NCBI GenBank assembly: GCA_030830865.1
Contig: JAURME010000010.1
Span: forward strand, 1 to 47,993
Length of the DNA stretch: 47,993 bases
Direction: 5' to 3'
Source: Candidatus Nanopelagicales bacterium
GTDB taxonomy: Bacteria > Actinomycetota > Actinomycetes > S36-B12
In this document: piece after piece, positions 1 to 8,249 of the stretch
Layout: each line of letters starts with the position of its first letter
How positions within the stretch are numbered: the first letter of the stretch is position 1
Notes under the pieces: model-generated
Seen by the model: the letters and a program-made list of their open reading frames with translations, nothing else
Told to the model about the DNA's origin: nothing
Databases searched by the model: none
Translations under genes and position numbers: made by a program

Positions 1-1
1 G

Positions 2-1864
2 GCGCCCGAGGAGGGTGCTGTCGAGGCTGCCGACGGTGACGAGGACGCCGAGGAGGGTCGTCGTCGCCGGCGACGCCGGGGCGGCCGTCGCCGGCGCGGC
101 AAGGGCGGTGACGAGGACTTCTCGGAGGAGAGCGATTCCGGCGACGCCGAGGCCGATGGTGAGGCCTCCGAGGAGGGCTCCTCCGACGATTCCGAGGGGG
201 GCGCCACGCGTCGTCGTCGTCGTCGCCGCCGTCGGGGCTCCGGTGATGACGACGGCTCCATGGATGATCCGCCGAACACCGTCACACGGGTCCGTGAGCC
301 GCGCGGCAAGGGCGGCGACGACGTCGCCAGCCTCAAGGGATCCACGCGTCTGGAGGCCAAGAAGCAGCGCCGCCGTGAGGGACGTGAAGCCGGTCGACGC
401 CGTGCCCCGATCCTCACCGAGTCCGAGTTCCTCGCCCGGCGCGAGGCCGTCAACCGGGTCATGGCGGTCCGCCAGGAGGGTGATCGGACCCAGATCGCGG
501 TTCTGGAGGACGGTGTCCTCGTCGAGCACTACGTCACGCGAGGCACCTCCTCGTCGATGGTGGGCAACGTGTACCTCGGTCGGGTGCAGAACGTCCTGCC
601 GAGCATGGAGGCCGCGTTCATCGACATTGGTCGCGGTCGCAACGCCGTGCTCTACGCCGGTGAGGTCAACTGGGACGCCGCGGGACTCGAGGGTCAGCCC
701 AAGCGGATCGAGTTCGCCCTGAAGTCCGGCGACCCGGTCCTCGTGCAGGTCACCAAGGATCCGGTGGGTCAGAAGGGTGCTCGTCTGACGAGCCAGATCT
801 CCCTGCCCGGGCGCTTCCTGGTCTACGTGCCGGACGGTTCCATGACCGGCATCAGCCGCAAGTTGCCCGACACCGAGCGCAGCCGACTGAAGAAGGTCCT
901 CAAGCGGGTCATGCCCGAGGACGCCGGCGTCATCGTGCGCACGGCCGCCGAGGGCGCTCCGGAGGAGGCTCTCGAGGCCGACGTCGAACGGCTCAAGGCC
1001 CAGTGGGAGGACATCTCCAAGGCGACCAAGACCGCCAATCCGCCCTCGCTGCTCTACAGCGAGCCGGATCTGGCCATCAAGGTCGTCCGGGACATCTTCA
1101 ACGAGGACGTCAACTCCCTGGTGGTCTCCGGCGACACGGCCTGGACGTCGTTGAGCGCCTACATCGGCGCGGTCGCCCCGGATCTCACTGACCGCCTGCA
1201 GCACTGGATGGAACCAAAGGACCTCTTCGCCGAGTACCGGGTCGACGAGCAGCTCATGAAGGCACTGGACCGCAAGGTGCACCTGCCCTCTGGCGGCTCG
1301 CTGGTGATCGACCGCACCGAGGCCATGACCGTGGTCGACGTCAACACTGGCAAGTTCACCGGGCAGGGCGGCAACCTCGAGCAGACCGTCACGCGCAACA
1401 ACCTGGAGGCGGCCGAGGAGATCGTCCGCCAGCTCCGCCTGCGGGACATCGGCGGCATCATCGTCGTCGACTTCATCGACATGGTCCTGGAGAGCAACCG
1501 CGACCTCGTGCTACGCCGATTGGTGGAGTGTCTGGGCCGCGATCGCACCAAGCACCAGGTCGCCGAGGTGACGTCCCTGGGCCTCGTGCAGATGACTCGC
1601 AAGCGCATCGGATCGGGCTTGCTGGAGTCCTTCTCCGAGACCTGTGAGCAGTGCAACGGTCGCGGGATCCGAGTGTCGCTGAACGACCACCACCACGAGT
1701 CCCCGAAGGCCCGCAAGCCGGCAGGATTCGTGGACCCGGCCGAGGCTGCGGCCAAGGCGCTCGCCGCCAGTGCTGAGTCTGAGGCGGCCGAGGCCGTCGA
1801 GGTGGAGGTCGAGGTGACAGTCGAGGAGCCGGAGGCTGCCGAGGCGGAGGAGGGGTCGGTTTGA
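2..1864 (+). CDS. rne: Ribonuclease E/G family endoribonuclease (5' end outside window)
   Basis: The frame is open from base 2, so the gene is truncated at the window edge and the ORF-track start at 260 is internal. The visible 620 residues begin with a low-complexity region alternating acidic stretches with runs of seven to eight arginines, a typical RNA-binding extension of actinobacterial RNase E. An S1-like segment (about 189-222, NVYLGRVQNVLPSMEAAFIDIG) follows, then the catalytic RNase E/G domain with the metal-binding aspartates in VVDVNTG (D446 of the visible part) and VVDFIDM (D490). The zinc-link CEQC (548-551) comes next, then a short acidic tail. The enzyme makes internal cuts in single-stranded RNA for rRNA maturation and mRNA decay. 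rplU starts 82 nt downstream from its own promoter. The family is clear; choosing between RNase E and G names would need the missing N-terminus. Confidence 0.93.
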   Translation, partial: APEEGAVEAADGDEDAEEGRRRRRRRGGRRRRGKGGDEDFSEESDSGDAEADGEASEEGSSDDSEGGATRRRRRRRRRGSGDDDGSMDDPPNTVTRVREPRGKGGDDVASLKGSTRLEAKKQRRREGREAGRRRAPILTESEFLARREAVNRVMAVRQEGDRTQIAVLEDGVLVEHYVTRGTSSSMVGNVYLGRVQNVLPSMEAAFIDIGRGRNAVLYAGEVNWDAAGLEGQPKRIEFALKSGDPVLVQVTKDPVGQKGARLTSQISLPGRFLVYVPDGSMTGISRKLPDTERSRLKKVLKRVMPEDAGVIVRTAAEGAPEEALEADVERLKAQWEDISKATKTANPPSLLYSEPDLAIKVVRDIFNEDVNSLVVSGDTAWTSLSAYIGAVAPDLTDRLQHWMEPKDLFAEYRVDEQLMKALDRKVHLPSGGSLVIDRTEAMTVVDVNTGKFTGQGGNLEQTVTRNNLEAAEEIVRQLRLRDIGGIIVVDFIDMVLESNRDLVLRRLVECLGRDRTKHQVAEVTSLGLVQMTRKRIGSGLLESFSETCEQCNGRGIRVSLNDHHHESPKARKPAGFVDPAEAAAKALAASAESEAAEAVEVEVEVTVEEPEAAEAEEGSV

Positions 1865-1890
1865 CCCTCGCGGACGCTGGTCCGTATCCT
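1861..1890 (+). promoter_or_regulatory. Probable rplU-rpmA promoter
   Basis: TTGACC, 18 nt, then TATCCT, ending 56 nt before the rplU start. The -35 element overlaps the stop codon of the RNase gene. It is a good match to a sigma-70 type promoter and separates the ribosomal protein pair from rne. Confidence 0.55.
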
Positions 1891-1898
1891 TTCCCCTT

Positions 1899-1924
1899 GT
1901 GCCTCGGGGCCTCAGCCTGGGCAC
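1899..1924 (+). promoter_or_regulatory. Stem-loop in the rplU leader
   Basis: GTGCC pairs with GGCAC around a GC-rich loop, placed between the probable transcription start (about 1897) and the ribosome binding site. It could be a ribosomal-protein autoregulatory leader, but the stem is short and no known leader motif was recognised. Confidence 0.25.
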
Positions 1925-1946
1925 GTCGTTGAGATGACAGGAGTTC

Positions 1947-2264
1947 GTGGTGTACGCCATCGTTCGCGCCGGCGGCCGGCAGGAGAAGGTCGCAGTGGGC
2001 GACGTCGTTGTGCTCGATCGGCAGGCAGGTGAGCCGGGGGCGACCCTCGACCTCCCCGTACTGCTGCTCGTCGACGGCGAGGCCGTGACCACGGATCCGG
2101 CCGTGCTGGCCAAGGCCACCGTCACTGCTGAGATCGTCGACCACCGTCGTGGTCCCAAGATCGACATCCTCCGCTACAAGAACAAGACCGGCTACCGCCG
2201 TCGTCAGGGTCATCGTCAGGACCTGACCGCGGTCAAGGTCACCGACATCACCCCGGGGAAGTGA
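1947..2264 (+). CDS. rplU: 50S ribosomal protein L21
   Basis: A 105-residue protein beginning [15 protein letters not shown], the characteristic L21 start, and ending with the [12 protein letters not shown]...V.I tail of the family. It binds 23S rRNA domain I in the large subunit. The GTG start at 1947 is preceded by ACAGGAG about 5 nt upstream. A second GTG follows immediately at 1950, so the true start could be one codon later. It is cotranscribed with rpmA, which begins 5 nt after its stop, the near-universal bacterial arrangement. Length is normal. Confidence 0.97.
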   Translation: MVYAIVRAGGRQEKVAVGDVVVLDRQAGEPGATLDLPVLLLVDGEAVTTDPAVLAKATVTAEIVDHRRGPKIDILRYKNKTGYRRRQGHRQDLTAVKVTDITPGK

Positions 2265-2269
2265 ACTAG

Positions 2270-2521
2270 ATGGCACACAAGAAGGGCGCATCCAGCACCC
2301 GCAACGGTCGCGACTCCAACGCGCAGCGGCTCGGCGTGAAGCGTTTCGGCGGCCAGCAGGTCAACGCCGGCGAGATCATCGTCCGCCAGCGCGGCACCCA
2401 CTTCCACCCGGGACACAATGTGGGCCGAGGCGGCGACGACACCCTCTTCGCCCTCGCGGCGGGAGCGGTGAAGTTCGGCACCCACCGCGGTCGACGGGTC
2501 GTCAGCATCGTCGCGGAGTAG
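2270..2521 (+). CDS. rpmA: 50S ribosomal protein L27
   Basis: An 83-residue protein beginning [22 protein letters not shown], the conserved L27 N-terminus that reaches toward the peptidyl transferase centre and contacts the tRNA ends. The family motif [23 protein letters not shown] is present. The gene follows rplU with a 5-nt gap and the transcript appears to end at the hairpin at 2541-2572. There is no N-terminal extension of the Firmicutes kind that needs cleavage, so the protein starts directly with the functional tail. Confidence 0.97.
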   Translation: MAHKKGASSTRNGRDSNAQRLGVKRFGGQQVNAGEIIVRQRGTHFHPGHNVGRGGDDTLFALAAGAVKFGTHRGRRVVSIVAE

Positions 2522-2540
2522 CGCCGCACAGATCTTCATC

Positions 2541-2572
2541 AGGGAGGGTGGGCCGCACGGCTCACCCTCCCT
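2541..2572 (+). terminator. Hairpin terminator after rpmA
   Basis: AGGGAGGGTG pairs perfectly with CACCCTCCCT. The stem continues inward with GGCC/GGCT (one G-U pair) to a GCAC loop, giving 14 pairs in all, 20 nt past the rpmA stop. There is no U-run after it, as is common for actinobacterial hairpin terminators. Confidence 0.6.
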
Positions 2573-2593
2573 CGTTCATAGAGTCGAAGTTCC

Positions 2594-2655
2594 CGCGAGT
2601 GGTCAGTTGTCGGGGTGTCCGGGCCCCGGATCACCCCGACAACTGACCACTCGCG
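2594..2655. repeat. 62-nt palindromic element, copy 1 (intergenic)
   Basis: A perfect 24-nt inverted repeat (2594-2617 with 2632-2655) around a 14-nt centre. It contains the core GTCAGTTGTCGGGGT at 2602-2616 and its exact reverse complement at 2633-2647, with 16 nt between cores and 8 paired nt outside each. A second element with the same core, spacing and total length is at 47503-47564. It lies between the rpmA terminator and obgE, and a further small hairpin (GGAGCC-GGT-GGCTCC, 2660-2674) follows. It could act as a terminator or regulatory hairpin, or be a dispersed REP/MITE-like sequence. Confidence 0.9.
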
Positions 2656-2689
2656 CAGGGGAGCCGGTGGCTCCTGAGAGGATTCGGGC

Positions 2690-4084
2690 ATGGCCACGTT
2701 CGTCGATCGCGTCGTCCTGCATGCGCAGGCCGGGGACGGCGGCAACGGCTGCGCCTCGGTCCTGCGAGAGAAGTTCAAGCCCCTCGGCGGCCCCGACGGC
2801 GGCAACGGCGGACGTGGCGGCGACATCGTCGCGGTCGTCGATCCGCAGGTCACGACGCTGCTGGAGTTCCACCACGGCCCGCACCGCAGGGCCGGCAACG
2901 GCAAGCCCGGTCAGGGCGGCAACCGCAACGGTGCCGAGGCGGCCGACATCGTGCTGCGGGTTCCCAGCGGCACGGTCGTCACCACCGAGAGCGGCAAGGT
3001 CCTTGCCGACCTCGTCGGACCCGGTGCCACCTACGTCATCGCCCGCGGTGGTCGCGGCGGCCTGGGCAACGCCGCCCTCGCGTCCCCGCGCCGCAAGGCG
3101 CCCGGCTTCGCCCTCCTCGGTGAGCCCGGCGAGCACCGTGACGTCGTCCTTGAGCTCAAGACAGTCGCCGACGTCGCGCTGGTGGGCTTTCCCAGCGCCG
3201 GCAAGTCCAGCCTCGTCGCCGCCCTGTCGGCGGCCCGCCCGAAGATCGCCGACTACCCCTTCACCACTCTCGTGCCAAACCTCGGCGTCGTGACGGCCGG
3301 AGAGGTCGTCTTCACCGTCGCGGACGTGCCCGGGCTCATTCCCGGGGCCAGCGAGGGCAAGGGGCTCGGCCTGGAGTTCCTTCGCCACGTCGAGCGCTGC
3401 AGCGTGCTGGTCCACGTCCTCGACTGCGCCACGATGGAGTCTGAGCGCGATCCGCTGGTCGACTTCGACATCATCGAGCATGAGCTGATGGAGTACGGCG
3501 GTCTGGCCGACCGTCCCCGTCTCGTGGCGCTGAACAAGATCGACGTGCCCGACGGTCGCGCCATGGCGGACCTCGTCCGTCCGACACTGGAGGCGCGGGG
3601 CTATGCGGTGCACGAGATCTCGGCAGCGACCCATGAGGGTCTTCGGCCGCTGACATTCGCGATGGCCGAGCGCGTGATGGCGGCCCGTGCCGCGGCGGTC
3701 CCTGACGAGACGGCCCGCATCGTGCTGACCCCCAAAGCCGTCGACGACTCCGGCTTCACCGTCTCTGTCGAGGACGACGGCTTCCGGGTACGCGGTGACC
3801 GTGCGGAGCGATGGGTCCGCCAGACCGACTTCAGTAACGACGAGGCCGTCGGCTACCTGGCCGATCGACTTGCCCGGCTGGGGGTCGAGGAGGCGCTCGT
3901 CGAGCAGGGAGCGACTCCCGGCTGCACCGTCATGATCGGTCCGGACGAGAACGCCGTGGTGTTCGACTGGTACCCCAGCATCGTTGCCGGCGACAGTGCA
4001 GCGATGATGCGGGAGGCCAGTCCGCGTGGCACGGATGTTCGTCTCGACGCGCGGATCGACGAACTGCCCGGTGGTGACCGGTGA
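2690..4084 (+). CDS. obgE: GTPase ObgE/CgtA
   Basis: A 464-residue Obg GTPase. Residues 1-158 form the glycine-rich Obg fold ([19 protein letters not shown] and similar GG-rich turns). The G domain starts about residue 159 with the P-loop GFPSAGKSS (from G166), then [16 protein letters not shown] (switch II) and NKID. The C-terminal OCT domain (about 345-430) ends in [16 protein letters not shown]. Obg acts in late 50S assembly and links growth to nucleotide status. The ATG is preceded by GAGAGGA. The gene overlaps proB (TGATG), suggesting translational coupling. The N-terminal sequence [20 protein letters not shown] agrees with family members, so the start is well supported. Confidence 0.97.
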   Translation: MATFVDRVVLHAQAGDGGNGCASVLREKFKPLGGPDGGNGGRGGDIVAVVDPQVTTLLEFHHGPHRRAGNGKPGQGGNRNGAEAADIVLRVPSGTVVTTESGKVLADLVGPGATYVIARGGRGGLGNAALASPRRKAPGFALLGEPGEHRDVVLELKTVADVALVGFPSAGKSSLVAALSAARPKIADYPFTTLVPNLGVVTAGEVVFTVADVPGLIPGASEGKGLGLEFLRHVERCSVLVHVLDCATMESERDPLVDFDIIEHELMEYGGLADRPRLVALNKIDVPDGRAMADLVRPTLEARGYAVHEISAATHEGLRPLTFAMAERVMAARAAAVPDETARIVLTPKAVDDSGFTVSVEDDGFRVRGDRAERWVRQTDFSNDEAVGYLADRLARLGVEEALVEQGATPGCTVMIGPDENAVVFDWYPSIVAGDSAAMMREASPRGTDVRLDARIDELPGGDR

Positions 4085-5214
4085 TGGCCGGGACCTCCGT
4101 GCGTCAGGCCATTGCGGAGGCAGAGCGACTGGTCGTCAAGGTCGGCTCCTCCTCACTCACGCAGGTCGGTGGCGGCCTCGACGCCGGCCGAGTCGACGCC
4201 CTTGTCACGCAGCTCGCGGCGCGGCGGAGGTCTGGTCATCAGGTCATCCTCGTGTCCAGCGGTGCGATCGCCGCGGGCATGCCGACCCTCGGGCTCACCC
4301 GGCGCCCGCAGGATCTGGCGACCCAGCAGGCCGCTGCGTCCGTGGGACAGGGGATGCTCGTCGCCCAGTACAGCGCGTCGTTCGCGCGGCATGACCTCAC
4401 GGTGGGGCAGGTCCTCGTCACCGCCGACGACGTGATCCGTCGGGCGCACTACCGCAACGCGCAGCGCACCCTGTTTCGCCTGCTCGACCTCGGGATCGTG
4501 CCCATCGTCAACGAGAACGACACGGTGGCCACGGACGAGATCCGCTTCGGAGACAACGATCGCCTCGCGGCCCTGGTCGCCCACGTGGTCCGGGCCGACG
4601 CGCTTATCCTGCTCTCAGATGTCGATGGGCTCTATGACGGTCCACCCTCGGAACCGGGCACGTCGCTGATCCGCGACGTGTCAGGCCCGTCGGATCTCGA
4701 ACATGTCCGGATCGGCGGTGTCGGCACCGCGGGAGTCGGGCTCGGCGGAATGGCCACCAAGGTCGAGGCCGCCACCATCGCGACAGCGGCGGGGATCCCC
4801 GTCCTCCTCTCGGCCGCCGCCGATGTCGAGCGCGCGATCACACATGCGGATGTCGGAACCGTGTTCCATCCCACGGGTCGACGGTCGTCGAGTCGGCTGC
4901 TGTGGCTCGAGCACGCCACGGCACCGCAAGGTCGCCTGTTCCTGGATTCCGGGGCAGTCACGGCGGTCGTCGAGGGCCGCAAGTCGCTCCTGCCGGCCGG
5001 GATCGTCCGAGTTGAGGGCACCTTTGTGGCGGGGGATCCGGTCGAGCTTCTGGACGAAAACGGCACCACGGTGGCCCGAGGTCTGGTCAACTTTGACGCA
5101 CAGGAGCTTCCAGGCCTGCTGGGTCGATCGACGAAGGAGCTGGCCCGGGAGCTCGGACCGGAGTATGAGCGGGAGGTCGTCCACCGTGATGACCTGGTCA
5201 TCATGACCTCCTGA
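4084..5214 (+). CDS. proB: Glutamate 5-kinase
   Basis: A 376-residue enzyme that phosphorylates glutamate in the first step of proline synthesis. The amino-acid kinase domain shows VVKVGSSSLT, VSSGAIAAG, NENDTVATDEIRFGDNDRLAALVA and LLSDVDGLYDGPP. A C-terminal PUA domain (about 275-360) contains SLLPAGIVRVEGTF and ARGLVNF. ATG 4084 overlaps the obgE stop as TGATG; the ORF-track start (GTG 4081) is one codon upstream and equally readable. Its partner proA is 472 nt downstream, after one small gene. Length and domain order are normal for the PUA-containing form of the enzyme. Confidence 0.96.
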   Translation: MAGTSVRQAIAEAERLVVKVGSSSLTQVGGGLDAGRVDALVTQLAARRRSGHQVILVSSGAIAAGMPTLGLTRRPQDLATQQAAASVGQGMLVAQYSASFARHDLTVGQVLVTADDVIRRAHYRNAQRTLFRLLDLGIVPIVNENDTVATDEIRFGDNDRLAALVAHVVRADALILLSDVDGLYDGPPSEPGTSLIRDVSGPSDLEHVRIGGVGTAGVGLGGMATKVEAATIATAAGIPVLLSAAADVERAITHADVGTVFHPTGRRSSSRLLWLEHATAPQGRLFLDSGAVTAVVEGRKSLLPAGIVRVEGTFVAGDPVELLDENGTTVARGLVNFDAQELPGLLGRSTKELARELGPEYEREVVHRDDLVIMTS

Positions 5215-5258
5215 CTCGGCCATCCGACACATGGTGTCGAACGGGAGGAGGCGACGTC

Positions 5259-5654
5259 GTGTCCTCCGATGTGCGGCGCCTCCAGGCCGTCCCGAGCCCC
5301 CCGGCCATCCCCCGCGACATGTGGCACGTGACGCTCACCGTCGCTGGTGCAGCCGTGGACGGCCAGGTCATCAAGGCCGCGTTGGAGCGCCTGAGCGAGG
5401 AGCATCCCTTCCTGCTCTCTGGTCGCTACACGGTCGACCGCGCCGAGGTTCGCTACTGGGAGGAGGCGCCGGACGTCACCACTGCCCTGCGGATGGCGGC
5501 GCAACTGTGGGACGAGCACACCGAATCGGCGCGTCTGCCGGCTTGGCGGGTCGTCGGAGTCGAGGTGGTCGACCGAGAGACCTTCCATCGTCGAGGCCGC
5601 TACATCCATGAGCAACCCGGGCTCGTGGCTGCCGGGCGGGTCATTCCCTTCTAG
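5259..5654 (+). CDS. Conserved small protein between proB and proA, function unknown
   Basis: A 131-residue soluble protein with a GTG start 9 nt after a strong ribosome binding site (GGGAGGAGG). No catalytic motif, signal peptide or membrane segment is visible. The order [12 protein letters not shown], then an amphipathic helix ending in [11 protein letters not shown], then [21 protein letters not shown] resembles a ferredoxin-like alpha/beta fold. The phrase L-x-R-L-x-x-E-H-P-x-x-L-x-G is shared with the Dabb-type protein at 28451, hinting at distant relatedness. It sits 44 nt after proB and just before the proA promoter. I do not assign a function. Confidence 0.75.
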   Translation: MSSDVRRLQAVPSPPAIPRDMWHVTLTVAGAAVDGQVIKAALERLSEEHPFLLSGRYTVDRAEVRYWEEAPDVTTALRMAAQLWDEHTESARLPAWRVVGVEVVDRETFHRRGRYIHEQPGLVAAGRVIPF

Positions 5655-5673
5655 CGCGCACCCTGGCGCTCGG

Positions 5674-5679
5674 TATCGT
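5674..5679 (+). promoter_or_regulatory. -10 element for leaderless proA
   Basis: TATCGT, then 7 nt, then the proA ATG. This spacing puts the transcription start on or next to the ATG. No good -35 is visible. It suggests proA can be transcribed independently of proB. Confidence 0.45.
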
Positions 5680-5686
5680 CCTCCCC

Positions 5687-6979
5687 ATGACGACGCAGCA
5701 GGATGTCACGACCGATGAGCGAGGGGCCGTTCGGCAGACCGCTCAGAGGGCCCGCGATGCCGCGGTGGTCCTGCGCACGCTCACGCGAGACCAGAAGGAC
5801 GCCGCGCTGGTGGCCATGGCCGATGCTCTCGACGCTGCCGCGGCCGCGATCGTGGGGGCCAACGCCGCCGACGTCGACCGGGCCCGGGAGATCGGAACCC
5901 CTGAGGCCATCGTCGACCGCCTGACCCTGACGCCGCCGCGGATCGCCGCGATCGCGCAGGCCCTTCGCGATGTCGCCGCCCTCCCGGATCCGGTCGGGGA
6001 GGTGGTCCGTGGTTACACGCTGCCCAACGGCCTGCAGGTGCGTCAGACGCGGGTGCCGCTGGGCGTGGTCGGCATGATCTACGAGGCCCGCCCCAACGTC
6101 ACGGTCGACGCTGCCGGGCTGTGTCTGAAGAGCGGCAATGCCGCTCTTCTGCGCGGTTCCTCGTCCGCAGCAGCCAGCAACGCTGCGCTGGTGGAGGTCA
6201 TGCGTGGGGCGCTCGTGGAGGCAGGCGTGCCGGCCGATGCGGTGCAGCTCGTTCCGGGGGAGACGCACGACTCGGTGACTCACCTCATGACGGCTCGTGG
6301 CCTCGTCGACGTCGTCATCCCTCGCGGGGGAGCCGGACTCATCCGCAACGTGGTCGAGAACTCCACGGTGCCGGTCATCGAGACCGGCGTCGGGAACTGC
6401 CACGTGTACGTCGACCGGGACGCCGACATCGACAAGGCCGTCGCGATCCTGCTCAACAGCAAGGCGCAGCGGGTCAGCGTGTGCAACGCGGCGGAGACCG
6501 TCCTCGTCCATCGGGACATCGCCGACACCTTCCTTCCTCGCGCGCTGGAGGCCCTGAAGGACGCGGGCGTGACCATCCACGGGGACGCGCGCTTCGCCCT
6601 CCATGCCACCGGGACCCAGATCCCGTTCGAGGCTGTGACGGACGACGACTGGGCGGCGGAGTACTACTCCCTCGACATCGCCGCGGGAATCGTCGACTCG
6701 ATCGATGAGGCCCTGGAGCACATCCGACGCTGGTCCAGTGGGCACACGGAGGCGATCGTGAGCGACAGCCAGTCGGCGATCCAGCGCTTCGTCGCCGGTG
6801 TCGACTCGGCAGCTGTCATGGTGAACGCCTCCACACGGTTCACCGACGGGGGTGAGTTCGGCTTCGGGGCTGAGATCGGCATCTCGACGCAGAAGCTCCA
6901 TGCCCGCGGACCGATGGGCCTGGCGGAGTTGACCACCACCACGTACATCGTGACCGGGGACGGGCACATCCGCACCTGA
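5687..6979 (+). CDS. proA: Glutamate-5-semialdehyde dehydrogenase (gamma-glutamyl phosphate reductase)
   Basis: A 430-residue aldehyde-dehydrogenase-superfamily enzyme that reduces gamma-glutamyl phosphate with NADPH, the second step of proline synthesis. The catalytic cysteine is C266 in [15 protein letters not shown]. Other family signatures are [36 protein letters not shown], and the C-terminal [32 protein letters not shown]. The ATG is supported by a -10 hexamer 7 nt upstream (leaderless start) rather than a ribosome binding site. ProB and ProA together supply glutamate semialdehyde; proC is not in the window. Confidence 0.97.
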   Translation: MTTQQDVTTDERGAVRQTAQRARDAAVVLRTLTRDQKDAALVAMADALDAAAAAIVGANAADVDRAREIGTPEAIVDRLTLTPPRIAAIAQALRDVAALPDPVGEVVRGYTLPNGLQVRQTRVPLGVVGMIYEARPNVTVDAAGLCLKSGNAALLRGSSSAAASNAALVEVMRGALVEAGVPADAVQLVPGETHDSVTHLMTARGLVDVVIPRGGAGLIRNVVENSTVPVIETGVGNCHVYVDRDADIDKAVAILLNSKAQRVSVCNAAETVLVHRDIADTFLPRALEALKDAGVTIHGDARFALHATGTQIPFEAVTDDDWAAEYYSLDIAAGIVDSIDEALEHIRRWSSGHTEAIVSDSQSAIQRFVAGVDSAAVMVNASTRFTDGGEFGFGAEIGISTQKLHARGPMGLAELTTTTYIVTGDGHIRT

Positions 6980-7036
6980 GCAGACCACGTCGCTAGAGTG
7001 TGAGCACTCGGACCGCATGACCTGAAGGGACCTTCG

Positions 7037-7183
7037 ATGAGCGTCGTCCACACCGCTGCCGTCTTCGCCAGCGAGGAGGCAGGTCATTCCGCCGGTCCCA
7101 ACCCCTACATCTTCGGAGGCTTCGCCCTCGGTGCCCTGATCCTGCTGCTGGTCATCACGATGATGATCAAGGTCGGCGACTGA
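7037..7183 (+). CDS. Small single-span membrane protein (48 aa)
   Basis: Too short for the ORF track. ATG 7037 follows AAGGGA by about 7 nt and the frame closes with TGA at 7181-7183. The product begins MSVVHTAAVFASEEAG, has a PNPYIFGG turn, and then one hydrophobic helix (about residues 26-45, GGFALGALILLLVITMMI) ending KVGD. The extracytoplasmic side is probably the N-terminus. It fills the gap between proA and nadD, a position where actinobacterial genomes often carry such a tiny membrane protein. The coding third-position GC matches its neighbours. Function unknown. Confidence 0.7.
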   Translation: MSVVHTAAVFASEEAGHSAGPNPYIFGGFALGALILLLVITMMIKVGD

Positions 7184-7208
7184 GCGTTCTGCGCTCGTCG
7201 GGGTTGCC

Positions 7209-7808
7209 GTGCGCATCGGGGTGATGGGCGGATCGTTCGACCCCATCCATCTGGGCCATCTCGTCGCGGCCTCGGAGGCGGCCCACCGGTTCGATCTGGA
7301 CCGGGTCGTCTTCAGCCCGACCGGGGAGTCCTATCACAAGCAGACGGACACCCGGGCGCCCTCGGAGGTCCGCTACCTGATGACCGTCGTGGCCACGGCC
7401 GCCGATCCCCGGTTCCACGCCACTCGCGTCGACATCGATCGACCGGGACCCACCTACACGGCCGAGACCCTCAAGGACCTGCAGTCCGCCTTCGCGGAGG
7501 AGTCAGGAGGTCAGGACGCGGAGTGGTTCTTCATCACCGGGGCCGATGCCCTCGCGGACATCCTCGGCTGGCGTGATCCGGACCGCATCCTCGACTCCGC
7601 GCACCTCGTCGGGGTGACCCGTCCCGGACACGTGCTCGAGGACCCGGGACTGCCGCAGGACCGGGTGTCCCTCATCGAGATCCCTGCCCTGGCCATCTCG
7701 TCCACCGACATCCGGCGCCGCGTCGCCGCGGGTGCGCCCATCCAGTACCTCGTCCCCTCGGGCGTTGCGCACCTGATCGACAAGTACCGGCTGTACCGCT
7801 CCGCCTGA
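7209..7808 (+). CDS. nadD: Nicotinate-nucleotide adenylyltransferase
   Basis: A 199-residue nucleotidyltransferase that adenylates nicotinate mononucleotide in NAD synthesis. It begins MRIGVMGGSFDPIHLGHL with the family (H/T)xGH signature, and ends with the second ATP-binding motif ISSTDIRRRV and the VP..V..LI...LY tail. The GTG start at 7209 gives the canonical N-terminus directly at the first beta strand. It is followed 42 nt later by rsfS, the usual pairing in bacteria. Length is normal. Confidence 0.96.
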   Translation: MRIGVMGGSFDPIHLGHLVAASEAAHRFDLDRVVFSPTGESYHKQTDTRAPSEVRYLMTVVATAADPRFHATRVDIDRPGPTYTAETLKDLQSAFAEESGGQDAEWFFITGADALADILGWRDPDRILDSAHLVGVTRPGHVLEDPGLPQDRVSLIEIPALAISSTDIRRRVAAGAPIQYLVPSGVAHLIDKYRLYRSA

Positions 7809-7850
7809 TCCCGACATCGTCCTGAACCACCCTCGACCGAAGGACCTCAC

Positions 7851-8249
7851 GTGCCCGCTGCACCGGAAGCCGTCATCCTCGCCGTCGCCGCTGCCGAGGC
7901 GGCCGCCGACAAGCTCGCCACCGACATCGTCGCCATCGACGTCAGCGAGCCGCTCGCGATCACCGAGGCGTTCGTGCTGTGCTCGGCGGCCAACGACCGA
8001 CAGGTCCGTTCAGTTGTCGATGCCATCGAGGAGCGTCTCCGCGCGCTCCATGCCAAGCCGATCCGGAGGGAGGGGGAGGCCGAGGGGCACTGGGTGCTGC
8101 TGGATTTCGGGGACATCGTCGTGCACGTCCAGCTCGCCGAGGAGCGGATCCACTACGCGATCGAGCGGCTGTGGAAGGACTGCCCGGCCATACCGCTGCC
8201 GGACTCGGTCAACGCTCCCCGCACGGCCGGCCTGGACGACCCCGCATGA
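7851..8249 (+). CDS. rsfS: Ribosomal silencing factor RsfS (Iojap/RsfA)
   Basis: A 132-residue Iojap-family protein that binds ribosomal protein L14 and blocks subunit joining when nutrients are limiting. Visible family features are the N-terminal helix, then VAIDVSEPLAITEAFVLCSAANDRQVRSVVDAIEE, and the core LLDFGDIVVHVQLAEERIHYAIERLW. The GTG start follows GAAGGA. The stop overlaps the next gene as ATGA, so rsfS and gpgP are probably translationally coupled. Confidence 0.95.
   Translation: MPAAPEAVILAVAAAEAAADKLATDIVAIDVSEPLAITEAFVLCSAANDRQVRSVVDAIEERLRALHAKPIRREGEAEGHWVLLDFGDIVVHVQLAEERIHYAIERLWKDCPAIPLPDSVNAPRTAGLDDPA

Noticed and set aside
15-722. 235-aa ORF at the left edge
   Set aside because: Overlaps the open RNase E/G frame; Arg/Pro/Ser-rich shadow.
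5651-7246. 531-aa minus-strand ORF opposite proA
   Set aside because: Antisense to proA and the small membrane gene, composition typical of a high-GC shadow.
7991-8010. TTCAGTTGTCGATG inside rsfS as a third copy of the palindrome core
   Set aside because: Only eight core bases match, there is no inverted partner, and it lies in a conserved coding region.
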